Shown here piece by piece: positions 25,963-34,423 of a stretch of DNA of 64,000 nucleotides (positions are counted from its first letter, which is position 1; every line of letters starts with the position of its first letter). The position numbers and the translations under genes were made by a program. Location of the stretch: assembly GCF_040438925.1 (NCBI RefSeq), contig NZ_CP159258.1, positions 1,688,001 to 1,752,000 on the forward strand, in the 5' to 3' direction. The notes under the pieces are model-generated. The model was given only the letters and a program-made list of their open reading frames with translations, searched no databases and was not told where the DNA came from. Source of the DNA: Pseudomonas sp. MYb327. GTDB taxonomy: Bacteria > Pseudomonadota > Gammaproteobacteria > Pseudomonadales > Pseudomonadaceae.

Positions 25963-27525
25963 ATGTTGGACACCAATCTTAAAGCCCAGTTGAAATCGTA
26001 CCTGGAACGGGTCACCCAGCCGATCGAGATCGTTGCATCCCTCGACGACGGTGCGAAATCCCAGGAAATGCTCGACCTGCTGAAAGACGTTGCCAGTCTT
26101 TCCGCCCAGATTACTTTGCTCGATAACGGTGACGATGCACGCAAGCCATCGTTCTCGATCAACCGCCCCGGTGCCGATATCAGTCTGCGCTTCGCCGGTA
26201 TCCCGATGGGCCACGAATTCACTTCGCTGGTGCTGGCTTTGCTGCAAGTCGGCGGCCACCCTTCGAAGGCCAGTGCCGAAGTCATTGAGCAAATCCGCTC
26301 GCTCAAAGGCGAATTCAGCTTCGAGACTTACTTCTCGCTGTCTTGCCAGAACTGCCCGGACGTGGTCCAGGCTCTGAACCTGATGGCGGTACTGAACCCG
26401 AACATTCGCCACGTCGCCATCGACGGCGCGCTGTTCCAGGCCGAAGTCGATGAACGTCAGATCATGGCCGTGCCAAGCATCTACCTCAACGGCGTGAACT
26501 TCGGCCAGGGCCGCATGGGCCTGGAAGAAATCCTCGCCAAGATCGATACCAGTGGTATCGAGCGTCAAGCCGAGAAAATCAGCGCCAAAGAAGCCTTCGA
26601 CGTCCTCGTCGTCGGCGGTGGCCCGGCCGGTGCTTCGGCGGCGATCTACGCGGCGCGTAAAGGGATTCGCACCGGTGTGGCGGCGGAGCGTTTTGGTGGG
26701 CAGGTGCTGGACACTATGGCCATCGAGAACTTCATCTCCGTGCAGGAAACCGAAGGGCCGAAACTGGCGGTAGCGCTGGAAGAACACGTCAAGCAATACG
26801 ACGTCGACATCATGAACCTGCAACGCGCCGACAAACTCGTGCCGGGCAAGAGCGGCGAGCTGCACGAAGTCCACTTCGCCAGCGGCGCGACCCTGAAAGC
26901 CAAGACGGTGATCCTGGCAACCGGTGCAAGATGGCGTGAAATGAACGTCCCGGGTGAGCAGCAATACCGCAACAAAGGCGTGGCGTACTGCCCGCACTGT
27001 GACGGTCCGCTGTTCAAAGGCAAGCGTGTGGCAGTAATTGGCGGCGGTAACTCCGGCGTTGAAGCGGCCATCGACCTCGCCGGTATCGTCTCTCACGTCA
27101 CACTGCTGGAGTTTGACGTGCAGTTGCGCGCCGATGCGGTGTTGCAGCGCAAGTTGCACAGTCTGCCAAACGTCACTGTGATCACCAGTGCGCAAACCAC
27201 TGAAGTGACGGGTGACGGGCAGAAGGTTAACGGCCTGCGCTACAAGGATCGTCAGACTGACGAACTGCGTAATGTGGAACTGGAAGGGATCTTCGTGCAG
27301 ATCGGTCTGTTGCCCAATACCGATTGGCTCAAAGGCACCATCGAGCTGTCGCCTCGCGGCGAGATCATCGTCGATGCCCGTGGCGAAACGTCGATGCCAG
27401 GCGTGTTTGCTGCCGGTGACGTGACCACCGTGCCATACAAGCAGATCGTGATCGCGGTGGGCGAGGGCGCCAAGGCTTCACTGAGCGCGTTCGATCACCT
27501 GATCCGGACCTCGGCCCCGGCATAA
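25963..27525 (+). CDS. ahpF: Alkyl hydroperoxide reductase subunit F
   Basis: AhpF passes electrons from NADH to AhpC. ATG at 25963 ([10 protein letters not shown]) matches the known N-terminus and gives 520 residues; a start at 25933 would run into the terminator. The N-terminal tandem thioredoxin-like domain has the dithiol SCQNC (Cys 128 and 131). The flavoprotein part follows, with FAD motif [20 protein letters not shown], the redox CPHC near residues 344-347, and NADH motif [31 protein letters not shown] is the second FAD contact. A strong terminator follows. Confidence 0.97.
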   Translation: MLDTNLKAQLKSYLERVTQPIEIVASLDDGAKSQEMLDLLKDVASLSAQITLLDNGDDARKPSFSINRPGADISLRFAGIPMGHEFTSLVLALLQVGGHPSKASAEVIEQIRSLKGEFSFETYFSLSCQNCPDVVQALNLMAVLNPNIRHVAIDGALFQAEVDERQIMAVPSIYLNGVNFGQGRMGLEEILAKIDTSGIERQAEKISAKEAFDVLVVGGGPAGASAAIYAARKGIRTGVAAERFGGQVLDTMAIENFISVQETEGPKLAVALEEHVKQYDVDIMNLQRADKLVPGKSGELHEVHFASGATLKAKTVILATGARWREMNVPGEQQYRNKGVAYCPHCDGPLFKGKRVAVIGGGNSGVEAAIDLAGIVSHVTLLEFDVQLRADAVLQRKLHSLPNVTVITSAQTTEVTGDGQKVNGLRYKDRQTDELRNVELEGIFVQIGLLPNTDWLKGTIELSPRGEIIVDARGETSMPGVFAAGDVTTVPYKQIVIAVGEGAKASLSAFDHLIRTSAPA

Positions 27526-27544
27526 ACCCGGGCGCTAAAAACAC

Positions 27545-27575
27545 AAAACCCCATGAGTGATCATGGGGTTTTTTA
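27545..27575 (+). terminator. Terminator of ahpF
   Basis: AAACCCCATGA and TCATGGGGTTT form a perfect stem followed by TTTT. Confidence 0.85.
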
Positions 27576-27590
27576 TGTTTTCGAAATTTG

Positions 27591-27658
27591 CAGGAGCCGG
27601 CTTGCTGGCGATGGCGATTTCAGGGGCGCTATCGCCAGTTAAAGCCAGCTCCTACAGG
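27591..27658. repeat. REP element
   Basis: CAGGAGCCGGCTTGCTGGCG at one end is inverted as TATCGCCAG...CCAGCTCCTAC at the other. It is the 'CTTGCTGGCGAT' type that recurs in this window, here between ahpF and gloA. Confidence 0.75.
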
Positions 27659-27671
27659 ATGGGGATATACA

Positions 27672-28193
27672 TCACAGCGGTGCTGGCTGAATGATTTCGA
27701 CCCAGTAGGCGTCCGGATCCTTGATGAACGCCAGGCTCTTCATGCGGCCGTCGTTCAATCGCTTCTGGAAATCGCAGCCCAGTGCTTCGAAGCGCTCGCA
27801 CGCAGCGACAATATCCGGCACCGAAATGCAGATATGGCCAAAACCACGCGGGTCGGTGTTGCCGTTGTGGTAGGCGAAATCCGCGTCGTTCTCTGTGCCG
27901 TGGTTGTGGGTCAGTTCGAGAATGCCGGGGATCGATTTCATCCACTCGGTACGTGCTGCGGCATCGGCCGGGATCTGGTTTTTATCGACCAGTGCCAGGA
28001 AGTACAGGCTGAACTCGGCTTCCGGGAAATCGCGTTTTTCCACCAGCGAGAAACCCAGGATGCGCGTGTAGAAATCCAGGGACTTGGTGATGTCCTTAAC
28101 CCGCAGCATGGTGTGGTTGAAGACAAATTTCTGGGTCGCGGTGTCCGGTTGTGCGGTCACGCCGGGAAAGGTGTTCAATTCGTGCAGGCTCAT
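27672..28193 (-). CDS. gloA: Lactoylglutathione lyase (glyoxalase I)
   Basis: GloA converts the hemithioacetal of methylglyoxal and glutathione to S-lactoylglutathione. The 173-residue product has two glyoxalase repeats. Metal ligands are visible in NHTMLRVKD (His), LELTHNHGTE (Glu), GFGHICISV (His) and YWVEIIQ (Glu). The length and the extra N-terminal stretch (TFPGVTAQPDTATQKFVFNH) are those of the longer, eukaryote-like zinc form found alongside shorter copies in pseudomonads. It converges on ahpF across a REP. Confidence 0.94.
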   Translation of the reverse strand: MSLHELNTFPGVTAQPDTATQKFVFNHTMLRVKDITKSLDFYTRILGFSLVEKRDFPEAEFSLYFLALVDKNQIPADAAARTEWMKSIPGILELTHNHGTENDADFAYHNGNTDPRGFGHICISVPDIVAACERFEALGCDFQKRLNDGRMKSLAFIKDPDAYWVEIIQPAPL

Positions 28194-28338
28194 GGGCCCT
28201 CCGGAAAATAAGTGGGGCTAACGAATGGCAACAATGATACGCAAGGGTTCGGACATCACCAAACCAAAACAGTCCGCTATTGCCTGACGGTCGGTCGAGG
28301 CTCAGACTTCAAGGCATAATTGGTGAGTGCTCATTGCA

Positions 28339-28863
28339 ATGATTCGGATCTGTAAAACGTTGTTTGTCTTGGCCTGTGTGTTTTCAATGATTGCCAGCGC
28401 TCACGCCGATGCGCCGGTTATGACGTGGCCTGTTGGCTGGCAGGTGGAAGAGGTTCCGCAAGGTGATGCCAGTTCCCCGGTGAATCGCCAGCGCGCAGTG
28501 AAAAACGATCAGGACGGTTCACCGGTGATGGTCATGGAGTTGACCATAACCCAGGTTGAAAGCGGTCATCAGGTGAACCTGGAAGGCGTGCTGCTGGAAA
28601 TGCGCAAGTCGGTGCAAAAAGACTTCTTTCAAGGTGGTTATCAAAGTGCCTGCAACCGCATTCACCCGACAACCTTAAGCCGCTTATCAGCGCTGGAAAC
28701 TACCTGCACCATCACGCAAAACGGCCGTCATGTGCTTTCGCAAACATTGGTCGCAGCTGTGGATGCGGATAAAGCCTACGTTCTTTCGTACGCCGGGCAG
28801 GCTGAAGCTTACAAGGCCAGTCAGGATGAAATAGAGGCTGCACGCAACGGCTTGAAACTTTAG
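28339..28863 (+). CDS. Exported DUF4946-type protein
   Basis: ATG at 28339 starts a signal peptide (ICKTLFVLACVFSMIASAHA); a GTG four codons upstream is an alternative. The mature part (WPVGWQVEEVPQGDAS, then a VKNDQDGSPVMVMELTIT stretch) matches my recollection of the DUF4946 group of periplasmic proteins in pseudomonads. Two Cys (SACNR and TTCTI) may form a disulphide. No enzymatic motif is visible. Role unknown. Confidence 0.7.
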   Translation: MIRICKTLFVLACVFSMIASAHADAPVMTWPVGWQVEEVPQGDASSPVNRQRAVKNDQDGSPVMVMELTITQVESGHQVNLEGVLLEMRKSVQKDFFQGGYQSACNRIHPTTLSRLSALETTCTITQNGRHVLSQTLVAAVDADKAYVLSYAGQAEAYKASQDEIEAARNGLKL

Positions 28864-28906
28864 TTGAAAACTTCAATGGCAATGCATTTTCAGCTCAGTG
28901 AGCCGC

Positions 28907-29029
28907 ATGAAGTCTGTTGTCTCTTTGGGGACCCTGTGTACGGTAGCGACCGTCTCGTTCGCGCCGCTGGCCGGACCTATTGCAGCCGGTCGGCACAGGG
29001 AGAAACCGGCCAAAAGCAATCGCTCGTGA
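28907..29029 (+). CDS. Possible small exported peptide, 40 aa
   Basis: ATG 28907 to TGA 29029 encodes a peptide with a hydrophobic N-terminus (MKSVVSLGTLCTVATVSFAP) and a basic tail (RHREKPAKSNRS). The pattern fits a signal-bearing peptide, but the ribosome site (AGTGAG) is weak. It lies between the DUF4946 gene and the kaiC-like gene. It may be chance. Confidence 0.3.
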   Translation: MKSVVSLGTLCTVATVSFAPLAGPIAAGRHREKPAKSNRS

Positions 29030-29162
29030 ACAGCTCATACGACACCACAAGTGCAATGTCGCTCCACCTTTTCACTCAACCTGAATGGCTCCGAAGCAGA
29101 ATTGGCGTTAGCATTCCATTAACTTGGTATAAATAGATTGTTTTTCGGATCAGGGTCGCATT

Positions 29163-30602
29163 GTGGAAAAGCTAAAACGCCTTCAAAGCGGAATAGAAGG
29201 GCTCGACGCTCTGCTCAAGGGCGGGCTAGTCGAGGGGGCTTCATACATAATCCAAGGGCGCCCGGGGTCTGGAAAAACGATCCTCGCGAACCAGCTTGGG
29301 TTTCATCATGCGAACAATGGGGGGCGGGTTCTGGTCGCCACACTGTTGGCTGAATCGCATGACCGTCTTTTTCAGTTTCTTTCTACCCTTAGCTTTTTCG
29401 ACACCGCCAAGGTCGGCGTCGAAATCCAGTTTGTCAGTGCTTTTGACACCTTGGAAAACGAAGGCCTGGATGAGGTAGTAAAGCTACTTCGACGCGAAAT
29501 AAGCCGCCAGAAAGCCACGGTGATGGTCGTAGATGGTTTGCTCAATGCGCGTTCAAAAGCTGATTCGCCCATCGATACCAAGAAGTTTATCTCAGAGCTG
29601 CAAGGTCACGCCGCTTTCGCTGGTTGCACGGTGCTGTTTCTTACAAGCTCCCGCCTCGACGATGGCAGTCCTGAGCACACCATGGTTGATGGCGTAATTG
29701 AGATGGGCGAGGAACTATATGGCACCCGCTCAGTGCGTCGTATTCAGTTGCGAAAAACTCGCGGCAGCGGCGCAATGACCGGCCTCCATGAGTGTGAAAT
29801 TACCGAAGATGGCTTGGTGGTTTACCCACGACTTGAAAGTCTCTATAGCCACCCGTCGTCTCCCGACAGCGCCGACATGTCGCGTATCGCCAGTGGCATT
29901 GAATCACTGGACGACATCTTGGGCGGTGGCCTGCACAGTTCCAGTGTGTCTCTGGTAATAGGCCCGTCCGGGATCGGTAAAACAACACTGGGCCTCAAGT
30001 TTCTGGCCGAATCTACTGTGGAGGCGCCGGGCCTACATTTTGGCTTCTACGAAAGTCCACAGCGGCTGCGACTTAAAGGCCTGTCACTGGGCATCGATAT
30101 TAAGGGTATGGAAGACAGCGGCGCGCTGAGCATTGCTTGGCAGCCTACTACTGAAGGCCTGCTGGATGGGTTGGGTGCACGACTTCTGAGTCTCGTTGAA
30201 GAAAAGGGCATCAAGCGCCTGTTCATCGATAGCCTGAGCGGCATGACACGAGTCTCGACAAATCCGACGCGGATTACTGACTTCTTCAGTGCGCTGATGA
30301 ACGAGCTGCGATCCAGGGGTGTTACGGTATTTGCATCATGGGAAATGCGCGATCTATTTGGCTCCGAGGTCAGCGCACCGAACTCCGACCTGTCTAGCAT
30401 CGTCGACAACCTGATGCTAATGCGGTTTTCTGAGAATCACTATGAACTAAGCAGGACGCTTTCCATTCTTAAAGTACGAGACAGCTCTTACGACCCTTCG
30501 CGATTTGAGGTCGTGATCCGTGATCAAAATGTTTTCCTGAGAAAGGCTTCAAGACATGAACCATCAGTCCCCACTGAGTCATCTCCAGGTTCAATTTCTT
30601 AA
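29163..30602 (+). CDS. KaiC-like double-domain RecA-type ATPase
   Basis: GTG at 29163 gives 479 residues made of two tandem KaiC domains. Domain 1 has Walker A GRPGSGKT (32-39) and Walker B VMVVDGLL (about 120-127). Domain 2 has GPSGIGKT (267-274) and RLFIDSLSG (about 352-360). Cyanobacterial KaiC uses a Glu pair in each domain for hydrolysis and autokinase activity. Here only one Glu of each pair remains (LLAES, Glu 64; GFYES, Glu 297). The phospho-site pair Ser/Thr is Ser 411-Ser 412 (SDLSSIVDN). No KaiA or KaiB is nearby. A CheY-like receiver follows 23 bases downstream and is probably its partner. A timing, stress or signal-integration role is inference. Confidence 0.85.
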   Translation: MEKLKRLQSGIEGLDALLKGGLVEGASYIIQGRPGSGKTILANQLGFHHANNGGRVLVATLLAESHDRLFQFLSTLSFFDTAKVGVEIQFVSAFDTLENEGLDEVVKLLRREISRQKATVMVVDGLLNARSKADSPIDTKKFISELQGHAAFAGCTVLFLTSSRLDDGSPEHTMVDGVIEMGEELYGTRSVRRIQLRKTRGSGAMTGLHECEITEDGLVVYPRLESLYSHPSSPDSADMSRIASGIESLDDILGGGLHSSSVSLVIGPSGIGKTTLGLKFLAESTVEAPGLHFGFYESPQRLRLKGLSLGIDIKGMEDSGALSIAWQPTTEGLLDGLGARLLSLVEEKGIKRLFIDSLSGMTRVSTNPTRITDFFSALMNELRSRGVTVFASWEMRDLFGSEVSAPNSDLSSIVDNLMLMRFSENHYELSRTLSILKVRDSSYDPSRFEVVIRDQNVFLRKASRHEPSVPTESSPGSIS

Positions 30603-30625
30603 GCTTTTGAATGGGCTGAATTAAC

Positions 30626-30988
30626 ATGACCACCATCCTGGTCGTTGACGACGAGTATTTGATCGCTGACATTCTCAGTTTCGCGCTTGAGGATGAAGGG
30701 TTCATGGTGGTAACGGCCAGCAATGGTCGAAAAGGACTCGAAGTGCTGGATAGAGAACGGCCTGCCTTGGTCATTACCGACTTTATGATGCCGGTCATGG
30801 ACGGCCTAGAATTCGCCATAGCTGTCCGGGCTCTTCCTTCCAACAATTATTTGCCGATCATCTTGATGAGTGGTGCTCAGGCGCACATAGGTATGCAGAG
30901 ATCGGATCTGTTTGATGCGGTGTTGGCAAAGCCATTCAACATCGACTTGATGATTGCCGAAGTTAGAAAGCTCCTATCTCCTAATTAG
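30626..30988 (+). CDS. CheY-like single-domain response regulator
   Basis: This protein of 120 residues consists of a receiver domain only. The acidic pocket is Asp 8-Asp 9 (VVDDEY), the phospho-acceptor is Asp 52 (LVITDFMMPVMDG), with Ser 82 (LMSGAQ) and Lys 102 (AKPF). There is no output domain, so it must signal by protein contact. It starts 23 bases after the kaiC-like stop and shares its transcript. No histidine kinase gene is adjacent. The donor could be an orphan kinase elsewhere, and the target may be the KaiC-like ATPase. Confidence 0.88.
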   Translation: MTTILVVDDEYLIADILSFALEDEGFMVVTASNGRKGLEVLDRERPALVITDFMMPVMDGLEFAIAVRALPSNNYLPIILMSGAQAHIGMQRSDLFDAVLAKPFNIDLMIAEVRKLLSPN

Positions 30989-31016
30989 TCAACGAGCCTT
31001 TAACGAACGTTCTGAG

Positions 31017-31110
31017 TGAATCGCCCCGGATTCTCTAGACACCTTGCAAGCTCATTGCGTAACGCTTTTCAAACTCTACCGGTGACAGCTGATTGTTGAA
31101 ACCATGGCTC
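31017..31110 (-). mobile_element. IS3-family end with transposase C-terminus (remnant)
   Basis: The sequence from 31017 (TGAATCGCCCCGGATTCTCT) looks like a terminal inverted repeat of an IS3-family element. On the minus strand it is preceded by the last codons of an OrfB-type transposase (NQLSPVEFEKRYAMSLQG then stop). Only about 95 bases remain. The rest of the element is missing. Confidence 0.65.
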
Positions 31111-31180
31111 GTCCTCCACGTTGAGGGAGGACAAGGGGGGATCTCTCACAATGGCTGGTGGTCGATATCCGACCCAAAGC

Positions 31181-31377
31181 TGGCGGTATGACACCAAGGC
31201 CTAGTGGATGTTGCCGGGGATCATTTCACTGCACAACCAGCGCATACGGCCCCGATAATGTGACGACACGGAAAAGCCATTGCTGCCGAGCTTGCACCCC
31301 ATAAGATTAATCAATCCATGGCTTTCATGTTCGAGTCAGGTGGGCCCAACAAAAGCAACACCCCAGTACCGAGATAG
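31181..31377 (+). pseudogene. hmgA: Decayed C-terminal fragment of homogentisate 1,2-dioxygenase
   Basis: Three frames must be combined to read it. The pieces are YDTKA...LPG, then GSFHCTTSAYGPDN (compare the GGASLHN...HGPD block of HmgA), then KAIAAELAPHKINQSMAFMF. The last part matches the conserved C-terminal MAFMFE motif. In-frame stops (TAG at 31202 and others) and shifts make it non-functional. It lies between an IS3 remnant and the mvaU terminator. HmgA acts two steps after tyrosine transamination, directly after Hpd, whose intact gene is about 3 kb further on. A working hmgA may exist elsewhere in the genome. Confidence 0.55.
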
Positions 31378-31513
31378 ACCGTTACTCCAAGCACCGGGAA
31401 CGGCCTATCGTATTTCGTTTATCACTGTACCCGTCCAAGCGTTTATACAACGAATGGAAAAGGTTCAAATAATTTGAAAGCGGATCTGTGGCGAGCATTA
31501 ATCATTTGTATAT
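31378..31513. other. Non-coding stretch
   Basis: No frame with a ribosome site or coding character was seen between the hmgA fragment and the mvaU terminator. The DNA is AT-rich and may be further decayed material. Confidence 0.4.
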
Positions 31514-31549
31514 AAAAAAGCCACCTATGCAGTTTTGCTAAGGTGGCTT
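31514..31549 (-). terminator. Terminator of the mvaU gene
   Basis: On the minus strand AAGCCACCT and AGGTGGCTT form a stem followed by TTTTTTATA. Confidence 0.75.
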
Positions 31550-31578
31550 CTTGCCTTCTTGCCTTCTTGCCTTCTTAC
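31547..31578. repeat. Four tandem CTTCTTGC octamers
   Basis: Three exact copies and one copy ending AC lie end to end. Octamer arrays of this kind can change copy number by slippage. It lies between the mvaU stop and its terminator stem. Confidence 0.8.
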
Positions 31579-31645
31579 CCTTGAATGGTGTGTGCGCCTC
31601 AAGTCGTCATGACATCGTGTCGTCACATAATGACAAATGGGGTGC

Positions 31646-32011
31646 TTAGCCACGCAGCCAGGAATCAACGGTGCCGGCACCGTATTGTTCCTTCCAGGCC
31701 TTTAGGCCGCGATGGTTGCCGCCCTTGGTTTCAATCAGTTCACCGGTGTGTGGGTTCTGATAAACCTTGACCACGCGAGCACGACGGGTTTTAGGCGCTG
31801 TTGCTTGTTGCAGACCGGATTTTGCCGGGTTCGGATCGAGAATGGCGATGATGTCGCGCAGGCTCTTGCCGTAGGTTTTCATCAGCCCCTGGAGCTTTTC
31901 TTCGAATTCGATTTCTTTCTTGAGCCCGGCATCGTTCTTCAGGGATTCAAGCTGCTTGAGCTGTTCTTGAAGGGCCTTTTCAGCTGCACGAAATTCAGCG
32001 AGTCTGGACAA
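31646..32011 (-). CDS. mvaU: MvaT/MvaU family H-NS-like protein
   Basis: This xenogeneic silencer-type nucleoid protein of pseudomonads binds AT-rich DNA as a filament. The start is TTG 32011. GGAG lies 8 bases before it, and translation then begins SRLAEFRAAEKALQEQLKQL, as in MvaT/MvaU. An ORF start further up at 32053 has no support. The product has 121 residues: an N-terminal coiled-coil oligomerisation domain (1-60), a linker, and the C-terminal DNA-binding part (VYQNPHTGELIETKGGNHRG, then LKAWKEQYG). It reads closer to MvaU than MvaT, but the split is uncertain. It stands alone behind its own terminator. Confidence 0.88.
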   Translation of the reverse strand: MSRLAEFRAAEKALQEQLKQLESLKNDAGLKKEIEFEEKLQGLMKTYGKSLRDIIAILDPNPAKSGLQQATAPKTRRARVVKVYQNPHTGELIETKGGNHRGLKAWKEQYGAGTVDSWLRG

Positions 32012-32243
32012 TATCTTTACTCCAATAGTGTGTTTGGCTGAAACCAACCGCAAACAAAGCTATAAGCCAAGAGCCTTGTAGCGACTCGGTGATAATGGCT
32101 CACCTGCCAAATTACCGCAGGCACGAAAAATTGTAGTAGTTAATTGGCCGAGAGTAAATCATGTCTTTTTCTTCATGTAACAAGTGTAGTCTTTTGATTC
32201 AAATTGGTGCGTATATCGTTGTCTCGTCGCATAAAATCGCTAG

Positions 32244-33776
32244 TTAATGGTCGCTTAATGCACTAATGAAATCCGCACCAGTCATCGGTTTGCCGTACAG
32301 ATAACCTTGCAAGAAATTAACGTTGTGAGCGGTCAGATAATCACTTTGCTCTTGGGTTTCCACACCTTCGGCAACCATTTTCAGATCAAGCTTGGCCGCG
32401 AGTTCGATGATGCTGTCCAGAATGTGGCTGGACAGGGTATCGATGCCGATCATGGCAACGAAGGTCTGGTCGATCTTCAGGAAGTCGACATTGAACTGAC
32501 GCAAATAGCCGAGGCTGGAATGGCCGGTGCCGAAGTCGTCGATGGCGATCTTCACGCCCATGTCATGAAGTTGCTCGAAAAGTTGATGGGTAAGGGCCGT
32601 AGGTTCAATCAGTTCACGCTCGGTCAACTCCAGCACCAGATGGATAGAGCCGGGGGCGAAAGCGTCGAGAAATGTACGGCAATCCTTCACCAGGTCGAGG
32701 TTCTGGCAGTGACTGGCAGTGATGTTGATACCGATATGAAAAGGCTCTTCGAACGACGCGGACAGCGGCGCGAACAGTTTTGCGGTTTGTTGCATTATCG
32801 AACGAGTCATTGGCACGATCAGGCCGGAGTGTTCGGCAAATGGAATGAACAGATCGGCACGTACCAGGCCTTCTTTCGGGTGCTTCCAGCGCATCAACAC
32901 TTCCATGCCGGAACACTTCTTGCTGTCGCCGTGCACGACCGGTTGAAAATACGGAATGAACTCTGCTGCTTCCAGCGCACGCTGCATTTCATGACTGGGT
33001 GACGATGCGCGCTTTTGTAGAAAGTATCCGATCGCTCCGGCAATCACGCCGAAAAAAATTAACAGGCTGAACAGTGGTGGATACTCATGGCGCATATAGC
33101 GCCAGATTTCCCCATCGGGAAAACCGGCCGCCACGCTAAAGGCATAACGGGAGGACGTGAGGTTGTTTTGTGCGACTGGAAAGGTAGGCAGGGCGCTTTC
33201 GTGGAACTTGCCATCGGCGCTTAACCAATGGGGACCAACTTCCAGTACCAACATTGTCTGGTGCCCAATCAGGCGCAAAACATTGCTCAGGTGGTAGCCG
33301 TCAAGGGCACTCATCGCGCCCTGTTGACCTTCACTGAGCCGATACACCAGCAGCGCGGTATCGGGAGTAACCGGATTACCTTTCATCAACAGCAACTGGC
33401 CTTGGGTGTAGTCGCCGGGCGTGCTCTTTTCGTTAATGTCGCCAAACAAGGAACTGCAGTAAATGGTGTCGTCCCACACCAGATTGGTCGAGCGCACGAA
33501 CGGGCGCCGGGTGACTTGTTCGCGCAAAGCCAGGTTGACGTCAATGCAACTTTGCCCCGCCAGCGGCAGTAATTCACGCGCCGCCTGGGCCGTATTGTCG
33601 AGCATTAGTTCAAACTGGCGAATGGCTTCATCCGCAGTGTGTCGGGTGCTTTGCTCGAGTACACGTTCAGCCTGCATATAGAGGATGGCAAACCCGAGCG
33701 CTACAGGGAGCAAGCCAATCAGCAAGGTGATTGCGACCCTGGTGCTGTGTTTTCGGCGTGTGGCTTTCAGTGGCAT
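32244..33776 (-). CDS. CSS-motif EAL-domain c-di-GMP phosphodiesterase
   Basis: This inner-membrane protein of 510 residues has a first membrane helix at about 15-36, a periplasmic CSS-type sensor (the YCSS motif near residue 108), a second helix near 232-252, and a cytoplasmic EAL domain. The EAL domain has MEVLMRW, INITASHCQN, LELTERE, IDDFGTGHSSLGYL, FLKIDQTFV and AEGVET, so all metal- and substrate-binding residues look present (EVL replaces EAL). Enzymes of this class cleave c-di-GMP under control of periplasmic disulphide state. It is monocistronic. Confidence 0.92.
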   Translation of the reverse strand: MPLKATRRKHSTRVAITLLIGLLPVALGFAILYMQAERVLEQSTRHTADEAIRQFELMLDNTAQAARELLPLAGQSCIDVNLALREQVTRRPFVRSTNLVWDDTIYCSSLFGDINEKSTPGDYTQGQLLLMKGNPVTPDTALLVYRLSEGQQGAMSALDGYHLSNVLRLIGHQTMLVLEVGPHWLSADGKFHESALPTFPVAQNNLTSSRYAFSVAAGFPDGEIWRYMRHEYPPLFSLLIFFGVIAGAIGYFLQKRASSPSHEMQRALEAAEFIPYFQPVVHGDSKKCSGMEVLMRWKHPKEGLVRADLFIPFAEHSGLIVPMTRSIMQQTAKLFAPLSASFEEPFHIGINITASHCQNLDLVKDCRTFLDAFAPGSIHLVLELTERELIEPTALTHQLFEQLHDMGVKIAIDDFGTGHSSLGYLRQFNVDFLKIDQTFVAMIGIDTLSSHILDSIIELAAKLDLKMVAEGVETQEQSDYLTAHNVNFLQGYLYGKPMTGADFISALSDH

Positions 33777-34423
33777 TCGCGAAACCTGTGTAAATGAAAT
33801 CGGGCTCTCAAATGCTGGCAGGGGACGACGCCTCCCAAAAAGAGTTCAGGTACGAGCCATGATAGTTGGCACTTGGTAATTTTTCCGTTCATCAGTCGTT
33901 CTGGTGCGCGGAGAGCTTGAAGAAGGCCGGTGTCGCCGGGGAGGCTTGACGCTGATCAACGACAGCAACTTGATCGGTGTTAGTCGAATGATACGTCATA
34001 CCGAAATCTCCGGACCGCAAACCTATGGCGACATGTGAACAAGCCTGAGCAAAGCCTCGGATGACCGATGGGTTTTTTCAGGATCTGCTCGGTGTCTGGG
34101 GAGGAGGGCTGATCCTGGCGGGACTTTTCCTCTGTAACAAACCCCTTGCGCAGGTAGGGAAAAAGGGGATTTGATACAGAAGGCGGACAAACCTGATTAC
34201 GCTGTGTAGAATCTGGTTACGCATACAAGAATAATCGTCTTCTGGCAGCAGAAGCCTCGCCCGCAAAAGCCTTGGGTCGACAATGAAGATATTTGGGTTC
34301 CAATTGATCTACGGTGACTTCCTCGCCCGCAGCGTGCGGGGCATCTCCTGCGCGCCACCCACCGGCCTCAGCATTGCTAGCAACTAACATTTGTTAATTC
34401 TAAAAGCATGATGAGGCGCCAAA
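33777..34423. other. Long intergenic region before hpd
   Basis: Apart from a 35-codon frame at 33892-33999 I see no gene. The hpd promoter must lie in the right-hand part. No clear operator for a TyrR/PhhR-type regulator was found by eye. Confidence 0.4.
33892..33999 (-). CDS. Possible small protein, 35 aa
   Basis: ATG 33999 has a good GGAGAT site 5-6 bases upstream and runs to TGA 33892. The peptide (TYHSTNTDQVAVVDQRQASP, then FFKLSAHQND) is hydrophilic. The ribosome site makes it worth noting, but the short length gives little certainty. Confidence 0.35.
   Translation of the reverse strand: MTYHSTNTDQVAVVDQRQASPATPAFFKLSAHQND

Noticed and set aside
25876..27195. Long minus-strand open frame of 439 codons opposite ahpF
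   Set aside because: It is a shadow of the highly biased ahpF codons; the sense frame is a complete, unmistakable AhpF and the antisense product has no domain or ribosome site.
31547..31578. CRISPR-like array
   Set aside because: The repeats are 8 bases with no spacers; this is a simple tandem repeat.
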